Below, in pieces: positions 62,669-64,000 of a stretch of 64,000 nucleotides of DNA (positions are counted from its first letter, which is position 1; the number at the start of each line of letters is the position of its first letter). The notes under the pieces are model-generated. The model did no database searches and was not told the origin of the DNA. It saw nothing but the letters and a program-made list of their open reading frames with translations. A program made the position numbers and the translations under genes. Origin of the DNA: Alphaproteobacteria bacterium WMHbin7 (lineage in GTDB: Bacteria; Pseudomonadota; Alphaproteobacteria; Rhodospirillales; WMHbin7); contig PDZW01000009.1 of NCBI GenBank assembly GCA_002753155.1, positions 1-64,000 of the forward strand. Reading direction: 5' to 3'.

Positions 62669-62693
62669 CACAATGTACATGAGGGAGATAGCA

Positions 62694-63062
62694 ATGCCGA
62701 TCAATCGCTACGTGCCAAATTCACTGGGCGATCCCCTCACCCATCCTTTTGAAACGGCTGAGGCCGCCTGGTTCTGGTACTGCCAGAATCAGATCGCCCG
62801 CATCGAGGGGGCCAAGTTCAACAGTTCGGAGGTTTCCGCCCTTCCCAGGCCTTGCGATCCCGATGATGTCTTCACGGTGGTCGATCGGCTTTACAAGGCC
62901 CAAACGCTTCAGCGCAAGCATCTGGTGGTGCTGGGCGATTACGGCATGCGGCTGGCCCCTCCGGTGGCTTCCTTCGCCCACGAGCGCGAGGCCGCCCGGG
63001 TCTGGACCGAGGCGATGGTGCGTCTTGCGCCAGTGCTGAAAGCCAAGGGAATTGTTCTGTGA
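62694..63062 (+). CDS. uncharacterised protein divergent from the S24 repressor
   Basis: 122 residues starting MPINRYVPNSLGDPLTHPFE, helical and soluble, with a Trp/Phe-rich middle (AEAAWFWYCQNQIARIEGAK) and a basic segment KAQTLQRKHLVVLGDYGMRLAPP. The ATG at 62694 follows GAGGGAG by about six bases. No family recognised. It overlaps the start of the next gene (GTGA) and looks like part of a small phage-like set. Confidence 0.7.
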   Translation: MPINRYVPNSLGDPLTHPFETAEAAWFWYCQNQIARIEGAKFNSSEVSALPRPCDPDDVFTVVDRLYKAQTLQRKHLVVLGDYGMRLAPPVASFAHEREAARVWTEAMVRLAPVLKAKGIVL

Positions 63063-63448
63063 ACGGCGGAAATGGTGGGTTTTGCGCCAGGGAGGGCGAG
63101 GCCTGGGTGGGCTTTTGCAACAATACCGGACTGGCCTGGCTGCGCTTTCTGAGGCCGGGGTTTCGCCATTGCTTTGCGGTGCTCAGGCGTTCCGGCCAGT
63201 GGGTGGTCTATGATCCGCTGTCGCAGGTCACCTGCATCGATCTGGCGGGCGAGGGCGATGCGATCCTTGATTTCTTCGCTGAACGGGGCTGCCGCCTGAT
63301 TCCCGTCCGGCCCGAACCGCCCGTGCGCCTTCCCCTGGCCTGGCGGCCCTTCACCTGCTGGGAGGCGGTCAAGCGCGTCCTGGGTCTCAGGCTGGGTCGG
63401 GTGCATACACCGTATCAGTTGTATACATATTTAACACGGCGCAACTAG
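63059..63448 (+). CDS. phage-type conserved protein with Cys/His motifs
   Basis: 129 residues from GTG overlapping the previous stop. The layout LRPGFRHCFAVLRRSGQWVVYDPL, then a hydrophobic core, then FTCWEAVKRVLGLR and HTPYQLYTYL is one I have seen in prophage clusters of Alphaproteobacteria; the spaced Cys and His could be a papain-like active site. Function not proven. It supports a phage origin of this end of the window. Confidence 0.65.
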   Translation: MNGGNGGFCAREGEAWVGFCNNTGLAWLRFLRPGFRHCFAVLRRSGQWVVYDPLSQVTCIDLAGEGDAILDFFAERGCRLIPVRPEPPVRLPLAWRPFTCWEAVKRVLGLRLGRVHTPYQLYTYLTRRN

Positions 63449-63485
63449 TTATCAAAAAATTATTCCCACATGGCGAAAATAGTCG

Positions 63486-63514
63486 TTGACGTTCTCAAAA
63501 TCACGGTGTATATG
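63486..63514 (+). promoter_or_regulatory. sigma-70-type promoter ahead of the candidate RNA
   Basis: TTGACG (63486-63491) and TATATG (63509-63514) with 17 bases between match the housekeeping consensus closely. It lies 37 bases after the preceding gene stop, facing right. Transcription should start near 63521. Confidence 0.65.
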
Positions 63515-63520
63515 CTAAGT

Positions 63521-63702
63521 CATTACCGCCCTTACTGCGCCCAGATTGGATCAAATGCCTCGGAGGAGGCCCGGTCTGCGAAAGAAAGGGATCGGTTCCC
63601 GAACGGGGCCGCTGGCTGACGCTGGCGGCCCCGTTCGCGTTTGAAAGCAGGCAGCAACAACCACGCCCCGCCGGGTTCCCTCCGGCGGGGCGTTTCGTTT
63701 TT
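63521..63702 (+). ncRNA. candidate structured non-coding RNA
   Basis: The interval between the promoter and the intrinsic terminator has no convincing reading frame. It holds GCCTC-ggag-GAGGC, a stem CGAACGGGGCCG/CGGCCCCGTTCG (63600-63611 with 63626-63637, 14-base loop containing CTGG repeats) and the terminator hairpin. An RNA of about 180 bases with three stems is likely. It may be an independent small RNA or a long leader of the phage-like genes. Confidence 0.45.
63665..63702 (+). terminator. intrinsic terminator
   Basis: GCCCCGCCGG and CCGGCGGGGC form a 10-bp GC stem with the loop GTTCCCT, followed by GTTTCGTTTTT. A classic Rho-independent terminator reading rightward, 39 bases before the next gene. 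Confidence 0.85.
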
Positions 63703-63740
63703 AACCGCCCCCTGGGGGGCAGATCGGAAAGGACTTCGTC

Positions 63741-63983
63741 ATGGGAGGCTTCATGAGCATCTTCTCGCCACCGCCGCCACCGCCACCGCCACCGCCGCCC
63801 GTCTACATTCCGCCGCCTCCGGCCCCCGTGGTCGACACGGCTGAGGAAGAAAGCCGCAAAGCGCGCCTTGCCGCCGTGGCCCGCAACCGGGCCGGCATGG
63901 CGGGCACCGTCGCCACCTCGCAGCGCGGCGTTCTGACGCCTGCGGCGGGAACGAGTGCGCGCAAAACGCTTTTGGGGGAATGA
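63741..63983 (+). CDS. proline-rich phage-type protein
   Basis: 80 residues: about eleven consecutive prolines near the start (residues 10-20), a second Pro-rich run, then a charged helix (EEESRKARLAAVARNRAG) and a C-terminal RGVLTPAAGTSARKTLLGE. This form (polyproline start, ARKTLLG end) is seen in small proteins of alphaproteobacterial prophages near the head or tail genes. AAAGGA lies eight bases upstream; an ATG four codons later also has a GGAGG. Confidence 0.7.
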   Translation: MGGFMSIFSPPPPPPPPPPPVYIPPPPAPVVDTAEEESRKARLAAVARNRAGMAGTVATSQRGVLTPAAGTSARKTLLGE

Positions 63984-63987
63984 GGTC

Positions 63988-64000
63988 ATGACCCAGCCAC
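63988..64000 (+). CDS. start of a further gene, cut by the window end
   Basis: ATGACCCAGCCAC begins 4 bases after the stop of the proline-rich gene, with GAGG close upstream. Only four codons are visible, so no identity can be given. It is likely the next gene of the phage-like set. Confidence 0.5.

Noticed and set aside
62661-62685. Full SOS box upstream of 62694
   Set aside because: GTTC-N7-GTAC differs by one base from GTTC-N7-GTTC, so it was kept only as part of the operator region.

Overview
The window comes from a high-GC alphaproteobacterium, most likely a member of the Rhodospirillales or Magnetospirillum-like group. This is inferred from gene content: a CheZ of the alphaproteobacterial kind, a CbiD/CobK/CobM corrin pathway, a full leucine-degradation (liu) set with a LiuR-type regulator, a CtaC/D/E oxidase with Sco and CtaB, and an S24-type repressor family common in that order. 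No rRNA is present, so the assignment rests on protein families recalled from memory, not on a search. Nearly all of the DNA is chromosomal housekeeping or catabolic sequence; only about 42.18-43.85 kb and the last 1.4 kb look accessory.

Layout. 0-2.9 kb: the 3' part of a Bcr/CflA-type efflux gene, a small ribbon-helix-helix protein with a palindrome just upstream, a protein ending in a FliM/CheZ-like peptide, and a Crp/Fnr regulator followed by a DUF2892 membrane protein. 3.3-8.5 kb: a cytochrome oxidase operon (ctaE-sco-ctaC-ctaD-small membrane protein-ctaB) whose catalytic subunit carries the YSHP signature of A2-type oxidases, behind an FNR-like box. 8.6-12.8 kb: a Sel1/SPOR protein, GST, Nudix, a YjfB-like motility protein, a pirin and a small secreted protein. 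12.8-16.6 kb: corrin-ring methyltransferases and a reductase around a CreA homologue. 16.7-21.9 kb: a ferric iron ABC importer read leftward from a Fur-like palindrome, ending in a cluster of short hairpins. 21.9-25.5 kb: cheZ, a three-gene unit ending in meaB, and a TerC-type membrane protein.

25.5-39 kb: a leftward branched-chain acyl-CoA region. From upstream to downstream it holds isovaleryl-CoA dehydrogenase, two toxin-antitoxin pairs, thiolase, RidA, a small membrane protein, carbonic anhydrase, a second acyl-CoA dehydrogenase, a DsbA-like isomerase, a rhodanese, methylcrotonyl-CoA carboxylase beta, methylglutaconyl-CoA hydratase, an unknown membrane protein, carboxylase alpha and HMG-CoA lyase. 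Together these take leucine-derived isovaleryl-CoA to acetoacetate and acetyl-CoA. A perfect 20-bp palindrome upstream of the first gene fits a LiuR site, and a LiuR-like MerR gene lies at 44.9-45.3 kb.

39-49 kb: a PAS-GGDEF-EAL protein; a decayed 1.6-kb segment bounded by 31-bp repeats and holding HlyD and apparent HlyC relics plus an AT-rich two-gene cassette; two hotdog thioesterases; LiuR; a haem-oxygenase-fold iron enzyme; malic enzyme; and tRNA-Leu(GAG). 49-56.5 kb: lipB, an RNA uracil methyltransferase, and an Mla-type lipid transport operon headed by a GAF-SpoIIE-HATPase switch protein and a STAS protein. 56.6-61.6 kb: an EAL-CBS-GGDEF protein and a 1036-residue TPR-glycosyltransferase-FkbM-methyltransferase protein. 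61.9-64 kb: an S24 repressor diverging across an inverted repeat from small phage-like genes, with a likely non-coding RNA and an intrinsic terminator between them.

The best candidates for something undescribed are the partner-switch module built into the Mla operon (54.4-56.5 kb), the repeat-bounded cassette (42.2-43.8 kb), the candidate RNA at 63.5-63.7 kb, and the tandem CheY-docking peptides of CheZ. None of these could be tested here by database search.
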